From contig NZ_JQJI01000013.1 of NCBI RefSeq assembly GCF_000745455.1, positions 1 through 58,387 of the forward strand: DNA of 58,387 nucleotides, given 5' to 3'. The number at the start of each line of letters is the position of its first letter. Position 1 is the stretch's first letter. Below are positions 51,272 to 58,387 of this stretch, piece by piece. Source of the stretch: Mesoaciditoga lauensis cd-1655R = DSM 25116. Lineage in GTDB: Bacteria > Thermotogota > Thermotogae > Mesoaciditogales > Mesoaciditogaceae. The notes under the pieces are model-generated. The model searched no databases and had not been told where the DNA came from. It was given only the letters and a program-made list of their open reading frames with translations. The position numbers were made by a program, and so were the translations under genes.

Positions 51272-52516
51272 TCAATAGTAATTATCAAGTATATCTTGAG
51301 CTTTTTGTTGAACCTCTTTAAGAATTTCCGCTGGATCTGCTGAAGTATTAACAAGCAACTTTTCCCATCCATTTAACATCACATTGAAAACTTCACGATA
51401 TGGTCCGTACCAAGGTCTTCTTCTAGCCCATTCAAGTTGTTTATATGTTAATCTGGCTAATGGGTTTTGTTTAAGAAATTCCTGCATTTTTGGGGAATTA
51501 AATGCAGATATTCGAGCGCACATATATCCTGTCTGGGTTCCCCACGCCAAAGTAACCTTAGGAGAATCCAAGAATTTCATGAATTCCCATGCCGCCTGCT
51601 TTTGCTTTTGAGATGCCGAAGCAAACATGTACAAATTGCCACCACCTATTGGAACCACTTTTTGTTTTTCATAAGGCATAAAAGTGGCTCCAAGATCCCA
51701 TTTCACATTCTTTTTGAGATACGCCAAGCTTCCTGTAGAACGAACCACCATGCCTATTTTGCCAGACAAGTCAAGCGTATTTCCTGCTTTACCATTAGGA
51801 GTATAAACAGCTACTTTTTCCCTAACCATTTTTTGGAAGAATTTCCAAGCTTCTACCGCGCCAGGATTATCAATAAGCATTTTTCTTCCATCATTGGAAA
51901 TAATTTTTCCACCGAATTGCCAGATATAGGCTTCTATTAGCCAGTCGTCATTACCTAATCTCAAGCCATAGATATCTTTACCAAGCGCGGCTATTTTTTT
52001 AGCGTCTTCATATACTTCTGACCAAGTTTTGGGAGGGTTATTTGGATCAAGACCAGCTTTTCGGAAAAGATCCTTGTTATAATACAGCAAAGGAGAGCTA
52101 TCATTAAGTGGAAGTGCATAAAGTTTTCCGTTGTATGTGCAAGCTGAGAGCAAGGCAGGAAAGAAATCTTTTATAAACTCCGGATCTTCTTTAGCGTAAT
52201 TTTCGAGATTCTGAATTGCTCCTCCTTCTATGAACTGTCCTACTCTGCTCTGCTCAATTTGAGCAAGCGTTGGAGTTTGGCCACCAACCATGGCTGAAAG
52301 TAGTTTTTGCATGGTATTTTGATATGATCCTGTATAAACAGCGGTCACCTCAATTTCACCTTTGTGAAGTGAGTTGAATTCCTTAACTGCGTTAAGCAAT
52401 ACTTGAGAATATATTCCTGTCCCTGAGTACCATAAAGTTACTCTTATAGGAGCCGCCATTAGGATCACACTCAGTAAGAGAATGAGGGCTAAAACCATCA
52501 TAAAATTTCTCTTCAT
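51272..52516 (-). CDS. ABC transporter extracellular solute-binding protein (UgpB-like)
   Basis: 414 residues. Signal peptide (LALILLLSVILMA, then APIRV) without lipobox Cys, so a soluble periplasmic protein. Family 1 solute-binding fold: VTLWYSGTG, LPLNDSSPLLYYNKDLFRKAGLDP and KTWSEVYEDAKKI. EQSRVGQFIEGGAIQNLE resembles UgpB, and the pocket Trp/Tyr-rich C terminus (RRPWYGPYREVFNVML) is likewise UgpB-like. Substrate probably glycerol-3-phosphate, a glycerophosphodiester or a sugar. SD GGAGGAATGTAGT. It belongs to the importer coded just upstream. Confidence 0.88.
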   Translation of the reverse strand: MKRNFMMVLALILLLSVILMAAPIRVTLWYSGTGIYSQVLLNAVKEFNSLHKGEIEVTAVYTGSYQNTMQKLLSAMVGGQTPTLAQIEQSRVGQFIEGGAIQNLENYAKEDPEFIKDFFPALLSACTYNGKLYALPLNDSSPLLYYNKDLFRKAGLDPNNPPKTWSEVYEDAKKIAALGKDIYGLRLGNDDWLIEAYIWQFGGKIISNDGRKMLIDNPGAVEAWKFFQKMVREKVAVYTPNGKAGNTLDLSGKIGMVVRSTGSLAYLKKNVKWDLGATFMPYEKQKVVPIGGGNLYMFASASQKQKQAAWEFMKFLDSPKVTLAWGTQTGYMCARISAFNSPKMQEFLKQNPLARLTYKQLEWARRRPWYGPYREVFNVMLNGWEKLLVNTSADPAEILKEVQQKAQDILDNYY

Positions 52517-52721
52517 ACTACATTCCTCCTTTTCTCAAACTTACAAATACAAGAAATTAGATGGTACCGATTCTAGAAAAACTCACCTCCTTCCTACACT
52601 ACAATATTTCTTCAGGGAAAAACGAATAAGAACTAGAGAATTGCTATAGCAACAAATTCTTTAACGATTACCTTCACCTTCTCCATAATATTCAATTGAT
52701 TTTTCTCTGCTCCTTCACCAT

Positions 52722-53549
52722 TTATCCTTTTGTTCCTGAAATGCTAATACCTTCTATGAATTGTTTTTGCACGAAGAAAAAGAATATGATTATAGGAATA
52801 ACTGCGATTGTAGAGGCTGCCATTTGGTACGTCCACTGGGTTTCCCATGTAGATGCAAATTTTGAAATTCCTACTTGAATAAGTTGCAACCGATCGTTGT
52901 TTATGGAAACCAAAGGCCACATATAACTATTCCATTGAGCTAGAAAAGTGTAAAGTGCCATCGTCCACAGAGCCGGTTTTGACAAGGGTAAGATGATGCT
53001 CCAAAGTATTCTCAACCGACCACATCCATCTATTTTTGCCGCATCTTCCAATTCTTTTGGAATGCTCATGAAAAATTGTCTGAGAAGAAAAACACCAAAA
53101 GCACTAGACATGAAGGGAACAATGAGCGCCCAATAGGTGTTTAATATTTTTAAGTTCCGTACGATTATGTATAAAGGCACAAGAATAACTTGCATTGGAA
53201 TCATCAGAGTTCCGACAAGTATCATAAAAATAACTTCTCGTCCTTTAAAAGAAAAGCGCGACAAACCATAAGCTGCTAAAACATTGAATACAAGTTGTAT
53301 CATAGTTACACATAACGATACAAACAATGTATTAAAGAGATATCTCCCAAGGGGAATGACTTTAAAAGCGCTAACAAAATTTCTCAAGTCAAGAATTGTA
53401 GGATAAAATTTAGGTGGAAAACTAAAAACATCTGATTCGTTTTTAAATGCGGTTATCACCATCCAAAAGAATGGTAAATTTATGAGAATCATAGTTATGA
53501 TTAACAACGCGTAAACAATTAGTCTAACAACTAATGAAGGTTTTTTCAT
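52722..53549 (-). CDS. ABC transporter permease (UgpE-like), system 2
   Basis: 275 residues, six TM helices. The cytoplasmic EAA loop is DAAKIDGCGRLRILWSIILP. ATG 53549 overlaps the preceding permease stop by one base; a TTG one codon earlier is possible. Forms the heteromeric channel with the UgpA-like permease. The 205-bp gap to the binding-protein gene (52517-52721) has an SD-like GGAAGGAGGTGAG with no start after it, and no clear promoter. Confidence 0.92.
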   Translation of the reverse strand: MKKPSLVVRLIVYALLIITMILINLPFFWMVITAFKNESDVFSFPPKFYPTILDLRNFVSAFKVIPLGRYLFNTLFVSLCVTMIQLVFNVLAAYGLSRFSFKGREVIFMILVGTLMIPMQVILVPLYIIVRNLKILNTYWALIVPFMSSAFGVFLLRQFFMSIPKELEDAAKIDGCGRLRILWSIILPLSKPALWTMALYTFLAQWNSYMWPLVSINNDRLQLIQVGISKFASTWETQWTYQMAASTIAVIPIIIFFFFVQKQFIEGISISGTKG

Positions 53550-54427
53550 CAATAATGCACCCTCTTTTTACTCACTTTGAATTGAAGCAAAGTAAGGAAG
53601 AACATGAATATAAACATCACAATAGCTATCGAAGATGCGTACCCCATCTTTAAATAGTTAAAGGCATTTTGATATAGAAAATAGGTTATGACATCAGTAC
53701 TTTCCATTGGTCCTCCTTGTGTCATAACACTTACAGACACAAAAACTTGGAATGAAGCTATAAATTGTATGATAACTACAAATAGTGTGGTGGGAGAGAG
53801 TAAAGGTAAAGTAATATTTTTAAATTTCGCAAAAGTAGAAGCTCCATCCAACATCGCTGCCTCATAATATGTGCGAGGGATAGATTGAAGACCCGCAAGA
53901 AACAAAACCATGTTATATCCAATTCTTTTCCATGTTCCAACAATGATAAGTGCTACGATCGCCAAATGCGGATCACCGAGCCATTCTTTGGAGGATATAC
54001 CAAAAAAGCCTAAAAAATAATTCATTAATCCCGCACTTGGTTCAAAAAGCAAACTCCACACAATGGCCGCTACTGCCATAGCTGTAATTACCGGAATGTA
54101 AAACATCATCCGAAATAATCCTTTTCCTTTAACCCACTCAAGATTTAAAAGCATTGCTAGAAGTAAACCCAAAATTACAGAAGTTGGGACAGTTCCAATG
54201 ATATAGATGAAAGTAACATACAAGGAATTCCAAAACTTTGGTGAAGTGAAGAGTGTCACATAATTCCGCATTCCAACAAATTTCATAGGTCTGATCATAT
54301 TCCATTGATGAAAACTTACGTATAAAGCATAAATCAATGGAATATAAATAAAGAGAACCTGAGTAATTAACGCTGGCATGATAACCATTAAGCCAGTTAC
54401 GGTATCTTTGAGCTTTCTTCTTGTCAT
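53549..54427 (-). CDS. ABC transporter permease (UgpA-like), system 2
   Basis: 292 residues with six TM helices. EAA loop: EAAMLDGASTFAKFKNITLPLLSP. N-terminal cytoplasmic stretch RRKLKDTVTGLMVIMPALITQ is typical of the MalF/UgpA branch without the large periplasmic domain. ATG follows GGGAGGGAT closely. It is the first gene of system 2 (order A-E-B), and pairs with the downstream UgpE-like gene. No ATPase gene is present in the window, so a shared MsmX/UgpC-type ATPase from elsewhere must serve it. Confidence 0.92.
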   Translation of the reverse strand: MTRRKLKDTVTGLMVIMPALITQVLFIYIPLIYALYVSFHQWNMIRPMKFVGMRNYVTLFTSPKFWNSLYVTFIYIIGTVPTSVILGLLLAMLLNLEWVKGKGLFRMMFYIPVITAMAVAAIVWSLLFEPSAGLMNYFLGFFGISSKEWLGDPHLAIVALIIVGTWKRIGYNMVLFLAGLQSIPRTYYEAAMLDGASTFAKFKNITLPLLSPTTLFVVIIQFIASFQVFVSVSVMTQGGPMESTDVITYFLYQNAFNYLKMGYASSIAIVMFIFMFFLTLLQFKVSKKRVHY

Positions 54428-54735
54428 ATCCCTCCCTCACAGTCTCAAAGTTTTTAGCCAACATATGGAATTTCTCATTCATTCTACAGCCGTGTTCTCT
54501 CATTTTCCTTTATAGTTTTAGACTCTCTCACATAATAGTTATCCTCTTTTTCTTCGGCAATGGATACAAGAAATCTTCTGGTAACCTCAGATACAATCAA
54601 TTTCATTAATTGAGAGCATTTAAAATATGCAATACATACTCTTTATTTAAACATCCACAATTTTTGTTGGTATTACACTATTACATTATTCTTAGTAGAA
54701 ATGCACAAGAGGAGTTAAAACGATTTTGATTTTCT
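54428..54735. other. 308-bp gap between the two importer sets
   Basis: A 40-codon minus-strand frame (54606-54484) has no SD and no recognisable family. TTGTGG followed 16 bp later by TATGTA near 54640-54665 on the minus strand is a weak promoter candidate for system 2. No terminator hairpin is seen after the system 1 permease stop at 54736. Confidence 0.35.
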
Positions 54736-55572
54736 TCATTTTTCTTCCTTTAAACCAAAACCTTTAAGGATAGATCTATGAAAAACCAAAAAGACAGCCA
54801 ACGGTGGCAAGATAACCAACAAACTGCCTGCCATGATGACATTCCATTGAGCAGCTTGCGCTTCACTTGCCAACATCATTTTCACCCCTATTTGAACTAC
54901 TCTCATGTCAGAACTATTTGTGACTATCAAAGGCCAGAGATACTGTCCCCAAATAAATATAAATTCTATTATGAAAAGGGCTGCCGTAACATTTTTTGTC
55001 ATCGGAAACAGTATGCTCCAAAAAAATCTCCAAGAAGTTGCGCCATCTATTCTTGCCGCATCAGAAATGGAATTGGGCACTTGTAAGAAAAATTGTCGAT
55101 ACAAAAGAATGCCCGTCGTGGTGGCAAAAAACGGTATCGTTATTGCAAAATAGGTATTTACCCATCCGAAATCTTTCATAAGCGCAAAAGTCGGAACAAT
55201 CCTAACAGGGAGGGGTAGCATTTGAACGGAAAGAATTACCCCAAAAAGCAACGCTTTACCCTTAAACTTTCCAAAATAGGTGAGAGCAAAAGCTGCGAAC
55301 AAAGAAATGAAAACCTTCGCCAGAGCAACTACCGTTGATATAAAAACACTGTTAAACATCATTCTTGACATGTTTACCGATTTCCAAGCTGCTACGATAT
55401 TTCCTATAAAGTGCGTACTTGGAAGAAATTTTGGTGGGTACATATAAGTTTCCTGCATGCTAAGAGTAGAGGTGATTATGGCATAGTAGAGTGGAAAAGC
55501 CACGATCAAAGTTAGCAAGGTAAGTGCAATGTAAATGTACATTTTATGAACTTTTTTCTTTTTCGTATTCAT
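54736..55572 (-). CDS. ABC transporter permease (UgpE-like), system 1
   Basis: 278 residues, six TM helices. EAA loop: DAARIDGATSWRFFWSILFP. The N terminus NTKKKKVHKMYIYIALTLLTL is strongly basic before TM1, consistent with an inside location. ATG 55572 or GTG one codon earlier, both after GAGAGAGG. Nine bases separate it from the preceding permease. Pairs with system 1 UgpA-like protein. Confidence 0.92.
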   Translation of the reverse strand: MNTKKKKVHKMYIYIALTLLTLIVAFPLYYAIITSTLSMQETYMYPPKFLPSTHFIGNIVAAWKSVNMSRMMFNSVFISTVVALAKVFISLFAAFALTYFGKFKGKALLFGVILSVQMLPLPVRIVPTFALMKDFGWVNTYFAITIPFFATTTGILLYRQFFLQVPNSISDAARIDGATSWRFFWSILFPMTKNVTAALFIIEFIFIWGQYLWPLIVTNSSDMRVVQIGVKMMLASEAQAAQWNVIMAGSLLVILPPLAVFLVFHRSILKGFGLKEEK

Positions 55573-55580
55573 CACCTCTC

Positions 55581-56462
55581 TCAGGAATAGAAAACGCTTT
55601 TTTCCGTGAATCTAAATTGCAACATGACAAGGCCCAACACTATGAGAAACAGCAATACCGATTCAGAAGAAGCAAGGCCGGTTTGCATGTTTACAAAACC
55701 ATCTTTGTAAAGCTGATAAACCAAGATATCGGTCGCATATCCAGGACCTCCTTGGGTCATAACATCGATAACACCGAAAACTTGGAAGAAAGAGTAAAAC
55801 ATATCCATGATCAGCAAGAAAAAGAGCGTTGGTGATATAAGGGGAATCGTGATCGTGAAGAATTTTTTTAGAGGTGAAGCCCCATCTATTTCAGCTGCCT
55901 CTAAAAGTTCGCCAGGTACGTTTTGAAGACCAGCAAGGGAAAAGATTATGTTATACCCCAATTGCTTCCAGCCAGCGCTTATGGCCACTATTATCAATGC
56001 AACTTGAGGGTTAATCATCCAATTCAAATTTACATGAAAGAAAGCTTTTAAAAGGTACGTCATAGGTCCAGTAGAAGGAGCAAACATCAAAGACCATATC
56101 GTTCCAGCCACAACAGGCGAAATTGCATAGGTTAAAATCAGGATCGTTCTATACACCGTGATTCCCTTCAACTTGTTATTTAGAAGAACTGCAAATATGA
56201 CTCCTAACACCAAATCAAAAGAGACAACGATGACAGAGAAGATTATTGAAATCCATATACTATGAATATAATCGCTTGAAGTTAAAAGTGAAATGTAGTT
56301 ATCCAAACCAACAAAAATAGATCTATTTCCAAAAGGAGAGGTTATGAAGAAACTTTCATAAGCCGATTGTGCCGCTGGGATCATCAAGAAAATGATCGTC
56401 AATCCTACTGCAGGTGTGAGAAACAAGTATGGAAGTATTCTACTTTTAAAGCGCGCGTTCAC
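55581..56462 (-). CDS. ABC transporter permease (UgpA-like), system 1
   Basis: 293 residues, six TM helices. EAA loop: EAAEIDGASPLKKFFTITIP. MNARFKSRILPYLFLTPAVGLTI is the typical N terminus. GTG start after GGGGGAAATTGA. The gene follows the binding-protein gene after 80 bp that hold a tight stem-loop. Channel partner of the next gene. Confidence 0.92.
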   Translation of the reverse strand: MNARFKSRILPYLFLTPAVGLTIIFLMIPAAQSAYESFFITSPFGNRSIFVGLDNYISLLTSSDYIHSIWISIIFSVIVVSFDLVLGVIFAVLLNNKLKGITVYRTILILTYAISPVVAGTIWSLMFAPSTGPMTYLLKAFFHVNLNWMINPQVALIIVAISAGWKQLGYNIIFSLAGLQNVPGELLEAAEIDGASPLKKFFTITIPLISPTLFFLLIMDMFYSFFQVFGVIDVMTQGGPGYATDILVYQLYKDGFVNMQTGLASSESVLLFLIVLGLVMLQFRFTEKSVFYS

Positions 56463-56485
56463 TCAATTTCCCCCTTTTTCTTATT

Positions 56486-56515
56486 GTGCGCATTCTCCTG
56501 AAGGAGAATGCGCCA
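56486..56515 (-). promoter_or_regulatory. intercistronic stem-loop after the system 1 binding protein
   Basis: GCGCATTCTCCT (56488-56499) and AGGAGAATGCGC (56502-56513) form a 12-bp stem. No T-run follows on the minus strand. Such stems after binding-protein genes are known to protect the upstream message and lower expression of the permeases, as with malE. Confidence 0.65.
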
Positions 56516-56542
56516 ATAAATGGAATACGGTCTTTTTATCTT

Positions 56543-57862
56543 TTATTTATTTGTATCGCCATACAATTTAACGTAATTTTCCAATATTCTGTTGGCTTTT
56601 GCCTCAGCATTGTCAAGTATTTTCTTGGCTTCTTGGGCGTAATTTGTTCCTTTGTACTGCATGGCTGTTTCTATTGCGGAATCAACGACATCTCTTATTT
56701 GAACAAATCCACCAAGTCTTACTCCTATAGCTGCTGGGTCTTTAACGTTACCAGTTAATATCTGCAAGAAAGCGGTTAAAGAGTTAGGATCTTTGCAGAA
56801 GCTTCCCGTATCGAGTAGCACTTTCACAGCCGCATTGGTAATTGGGAAATATCCAGTTGAATTGTGCCATTTTATGGTAGTTTCAGTTTTAGCAACGTAT
56901 TTCAAAAATTCTGCGATTGCTTTGTATTTTTCAGCACTGAGCCCTTTCATAACCCACAGCGTTGCACCACCTATAACAGAATTTCCGGTGGGATAGCCAG
57001 GCATCTTGGGAAGGAAAGCCGTTCCAACTTCGAAATTAGCAGCAGATTCTATGGAAGCCAACGAAGAAGTTGACTGTATCAACATGGCAGATTGTCCTGA
57101 GAGGAAAGCTTGGTTGGCACTGTATTCACGACCTCCGTAAAGTAGAACGTTGTCATGTCTCCATTTCATCCATTCCGATAACACTTTTACTCCAAAAGGA
57201 CCATTTATGTTGAGCTTTGTTGCCTTCTTCTCGCCACGCCCATTTTCGTTGTTAGCGTACAATTGATCATGGTAAGCGAACATTTGTTCAAATATCCAAG
57301 CAGGCCACCCAAAAGTGATTCCGTTCTGAGCAGCTCCAGATTTGACTATTTTCAGCCCATCTTCGTAAACTTCTTCAAAAGTTGTAGGTGGCTTGTTGGG
57401 ATCCAATCCAGCTTTGCGGAAAGCATCTTTGTTGTAGTAAAGCATTGCTGTGGAAGAATTAAATGGCATAGCATACAATTTTCCTTTGTAAGAATAATAC
57501 CTCAAAATAGGTCCAACTATGTTTCCGAAATTGAATCCTTTTAAGATATCAAAAACTGGAACTATGGCACCACTGTCAAGCATCGTTTGAAATCCAACTT
57601 CATATACTTGAACTATATCCGGGGGATTGCCAGCACGGTAAGCCGCAATGGCTTTAGTAAGTGTTTCCGCGTAAGTTCCCGTAAACAAGGGAACAACTTT
57701 GATGTTGGGATGAGAGGCGTTGAACGAATTCACAATTTCATTGACCGCGTTCAATCTCTTTCCGCTCATCGCATGCCAGAAATGAATGGTTATTGGTGCC
57801 GCGATGACAAAAGACATCAGAAAAACCACCGCCAAACTCATCACTACCAACTTACGCCACAC
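56543..57862 (-). CDS. ABC transporter extracellular solute-binding protein, system 1
   Basis: 439 residues. Signal peptide (LVVMSLAVVFLMSFVIA, then APITI) without lipobox Cys. Family 1 fold with IHFWHAMSGKRLNAVNEIV, YAMPFNSSTAMLYYNKDAF and the UgpB-like ending GFVQIRDVVDSAIETAM. GTG 57862 is chosen since GGAGG lies 8 nt upstream; ATGs further up would put the SD in the coding region. Paralogue of the protein at 51272-52516. First gene of system 1 (order B-A-E), the reverse placement of system 2. Confidence 0.88.
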   Translation of the reverse strand: MWRKLVVMSLAVVFLMSFVIAAPITIHFWHAMSGKRLNAVNEIVNSFNASHPNIKVVPLFTGTYAETLTKAIAAYRAGNPPDIVQVYEVGFQTMLDSGAIVPVFDILKGFNFGNIVGPILRYYSYKGKLYAMPFNSSTAMLYYNKDAFRKAGLDPNKPPTTFEEVYEDGLKIVKSGAAQNGITFGWPAWIFEQMFAYHDQLYANNENGRGEKKATKLNINGPFGVKVLSEWMKWRHDNVLLYGGREYSANQAFLSGQSAMLIQSTSSLASIESAANFEVGTAFLPKMPGYPTGNSVIGGATLWVMKGLSAEKYKAIAEFLKYVAKTETTIKWHNSTGYFPITNAAVKVLLDTGSFCKDPNSLTAFLQILTGNVKDPAAIGVRLGGFVQIRDVVDSAIETAMQYKGTNYAQEAKKILDNAEAKANRILENYVKLYGDTNK

Positions 57863-57940
57863 AAAAATCACCTCCATTTGAAATTGGCCCATCGGGCTTA
57901 TCGCAATCTTAACTTAACTTTCAATTAATCATTTTAACTC

Positions 57941-57970
57941 AAAAAACCGCCAAATAACTTCGGCGGCTTT
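57941..57970 (-). terminator. terminator hairpin in the 5' leader of the ABC system 1 operon
   Basis: CCGCC (57947-57951) and GGCGG (57962-57966) with flanking A/T pairs. On the minus strand GGCGG is followed by TTTTTTGAG. It lies about 80 nt upstream of the start codon and about 25-50 nt downstream of the predicted promoter, so it could attenuate transcription. Confidence 0.6.
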
Positions 57971-57996
57971 CTCTTAGGCTCTACCTGCCTTACAAT

Positions 57997-58026
57997 ATTT
58001 TATCATAAATCTTACATTAAGGTCAA
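57997..58026 (-). promoter_or_regulatory. promoter of ABC system 1 at the IS border
   Basis: On the minus strand TTGACC (58021-58026) and TAAAAT (57997-58002) are separated by 18 bp with TGA before the -10. The -35 is only 10 bp from the apparent left end of the IS. Confidence 0.6.
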
Positions 58027-58035
58027 GATAACGAA

Positions 58036-58387
58036 TTGACTCATAAAAAATCTACATGAAATCGAGTCAATGAGTCAAAATAAAAATCTACACGAAATCA
58101 TGAGTGAATGACGGATAATCTTCTCAAACACCTTATCAATTTCAAAGTGGGTGAGAAGATGAAAGAGCTGAAAATGAATGAGAGAAAAAAGCTGGTGAAT
58201 ATCTTGCATAAGCGTTATGTGAGAGCATCTAAGAAGGATAAAACAAAGATATTGGATGAGTTCATTCAAACAACGGGTTATAATCGAAGTTACGCGGCTC
58301 ATATTTTGAAAACGCATGTCGAAAGAGCAAAAACTAAGAGATTATCCAATCATAAGGCAGGAAGAAAGAAAATTTATACAAGGGATG
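58036..58387 (+). mobile_element. left end of an integrase-type insertion sequence (truncated by window edge)
   Basis: Complex end with inverted TTGACTCAT (58036-58044) and ATGAGTCAA (58070-58078), and two direct repeats AAAAATCTACATGAAATC (58046-58063) and AAAAATCTACACGAAATC (58082-58099), 36 bp apart. A transposase gene follows. The exact outer boundary is uncertain because the right end and target duplication are not visible. Confidence 0.55.
58159..58387 (+). CDS. transposase, N-terminal part (integrase-core IS, HTH region)
   Basis: 76 codons open to the right edge. NERKKLVNILHKRYVRASK and KTKILDEFIQTTGYNRSYA are the N-terminal HTH blocks of a group of rve-type transposases in which '...RILDEFxxxTGYxRKYAxxLL' is constant; GRKKIY follows. 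The catalytic domain would lie beyond the window. ATG 58159 is taken; an in-frame ATG at 58108 would add 17 residues. Neither has a strong SD. Whether the gene is intact cannot be judged. Confidence 0.65.
   Translation, partial: MKELKMNERKKLVNILHKRYVRASKKDKTKILDEFIQTTGYNRSYAAHILKTHVERAKTKRLSNHKAGRKKIYTRD

Noticed and set aside
54484-54606. 40-codon minus-strand frame between the importers
   Set aside because: No SD, no family resemblance and composition like the surrounding non-coding DNA.

Overview
The window reads as chromosomal DNA of a member of the Thermotogota or a close relative. Supporting signs are the AGA-rich, purine-loaded coding strands, very compact operons with 1-10 bp gene overlaps, frequent TTG/GTG starts with strong Shine-Dalgarno (SD) sites, a DUF5320 glycine-rich protein, a LonB-like protease of the AAA_32 type, an archaeal-type COG1031 radical SAM protein, and exported proteins that imply an outer envelope layer (beta-barrel protein, LolA-like protein, P- and L-ring proteins). 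Genus is not decidable from the sequence alone.

Layout. 1-2063: 3' end of an IS4-type insertion sequence, tRNA-Pro(TGG), a DUF89 phosphatase on the minus strand, and a full copy of a 362-bp mobile repeat. 2064-5640: LonB-like protease, rdgB and a nitroreductase. 5657-14728: one plus-strand transcription unit with a Mut7-C protein, a large soluble histidine kinase, a single-domain response regulator, ileS and glyQS. 14791-19246: proC, a decayed minus-strand gene, DUF5320, pilT with an acidic partner gene (minus), and pepV. 19247-23069: a second full mobile repeat, then DUF2520-panB-mscS-birA. 23073-35289: two minus-strand operons, zinc peptidase-rsmB-rlmN-rsgA-rpe and comM-radical SAM-dxr-rseP-ispG-panC. 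35375-36608: a membrane protein and a PhaR-like DNA-binding protein. 36609-42710: more repeat copies around a minus-strand RND/MMPL-LolA-like-beta-barrel operon with two palindromic operators in its promoter. 42710-43368: an AbrB/PIN toxin-antitoxin pair flanked by 126-bp direct repeats. 43651-49256: flagellar rod/ring operon (flgF, G, A, H, I, J) followed by a DHH phosphoesterase. 49281-57862 (minus): exonuclease III, an exported glycerophosphodiester phosphodiesterase and two paralogous UgpBAE-like ABC importers without an ATPase gene. The window ends inside a second, integrase-type IS.

How the parts fit. Pantothenate (DUF2520-panB, panC), MEP isoprenoid synthesis (dxr, ispG) and rRNA/ribosome maturation (rlmN, rsmB, rsgA) are ordinary housekeeping. 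The ABC importers and the phosphodiesterase form a plausible glycerophosphodiester or glycerol-3-phosphate uptake locus.

The most unusual material is between genes. It is a dispersed repeat family with terminal inverted repeats like the end of the IS at the left edge, 7-8 bp flanking duplications, and a conserved core of about 210 nt. That core can fold into a long-range stem with internal hairpins and a terminator-like 3' hairpin. Two full copies, one core-only copy, one 3' half copy and two short deletion derivatives lie in this window.
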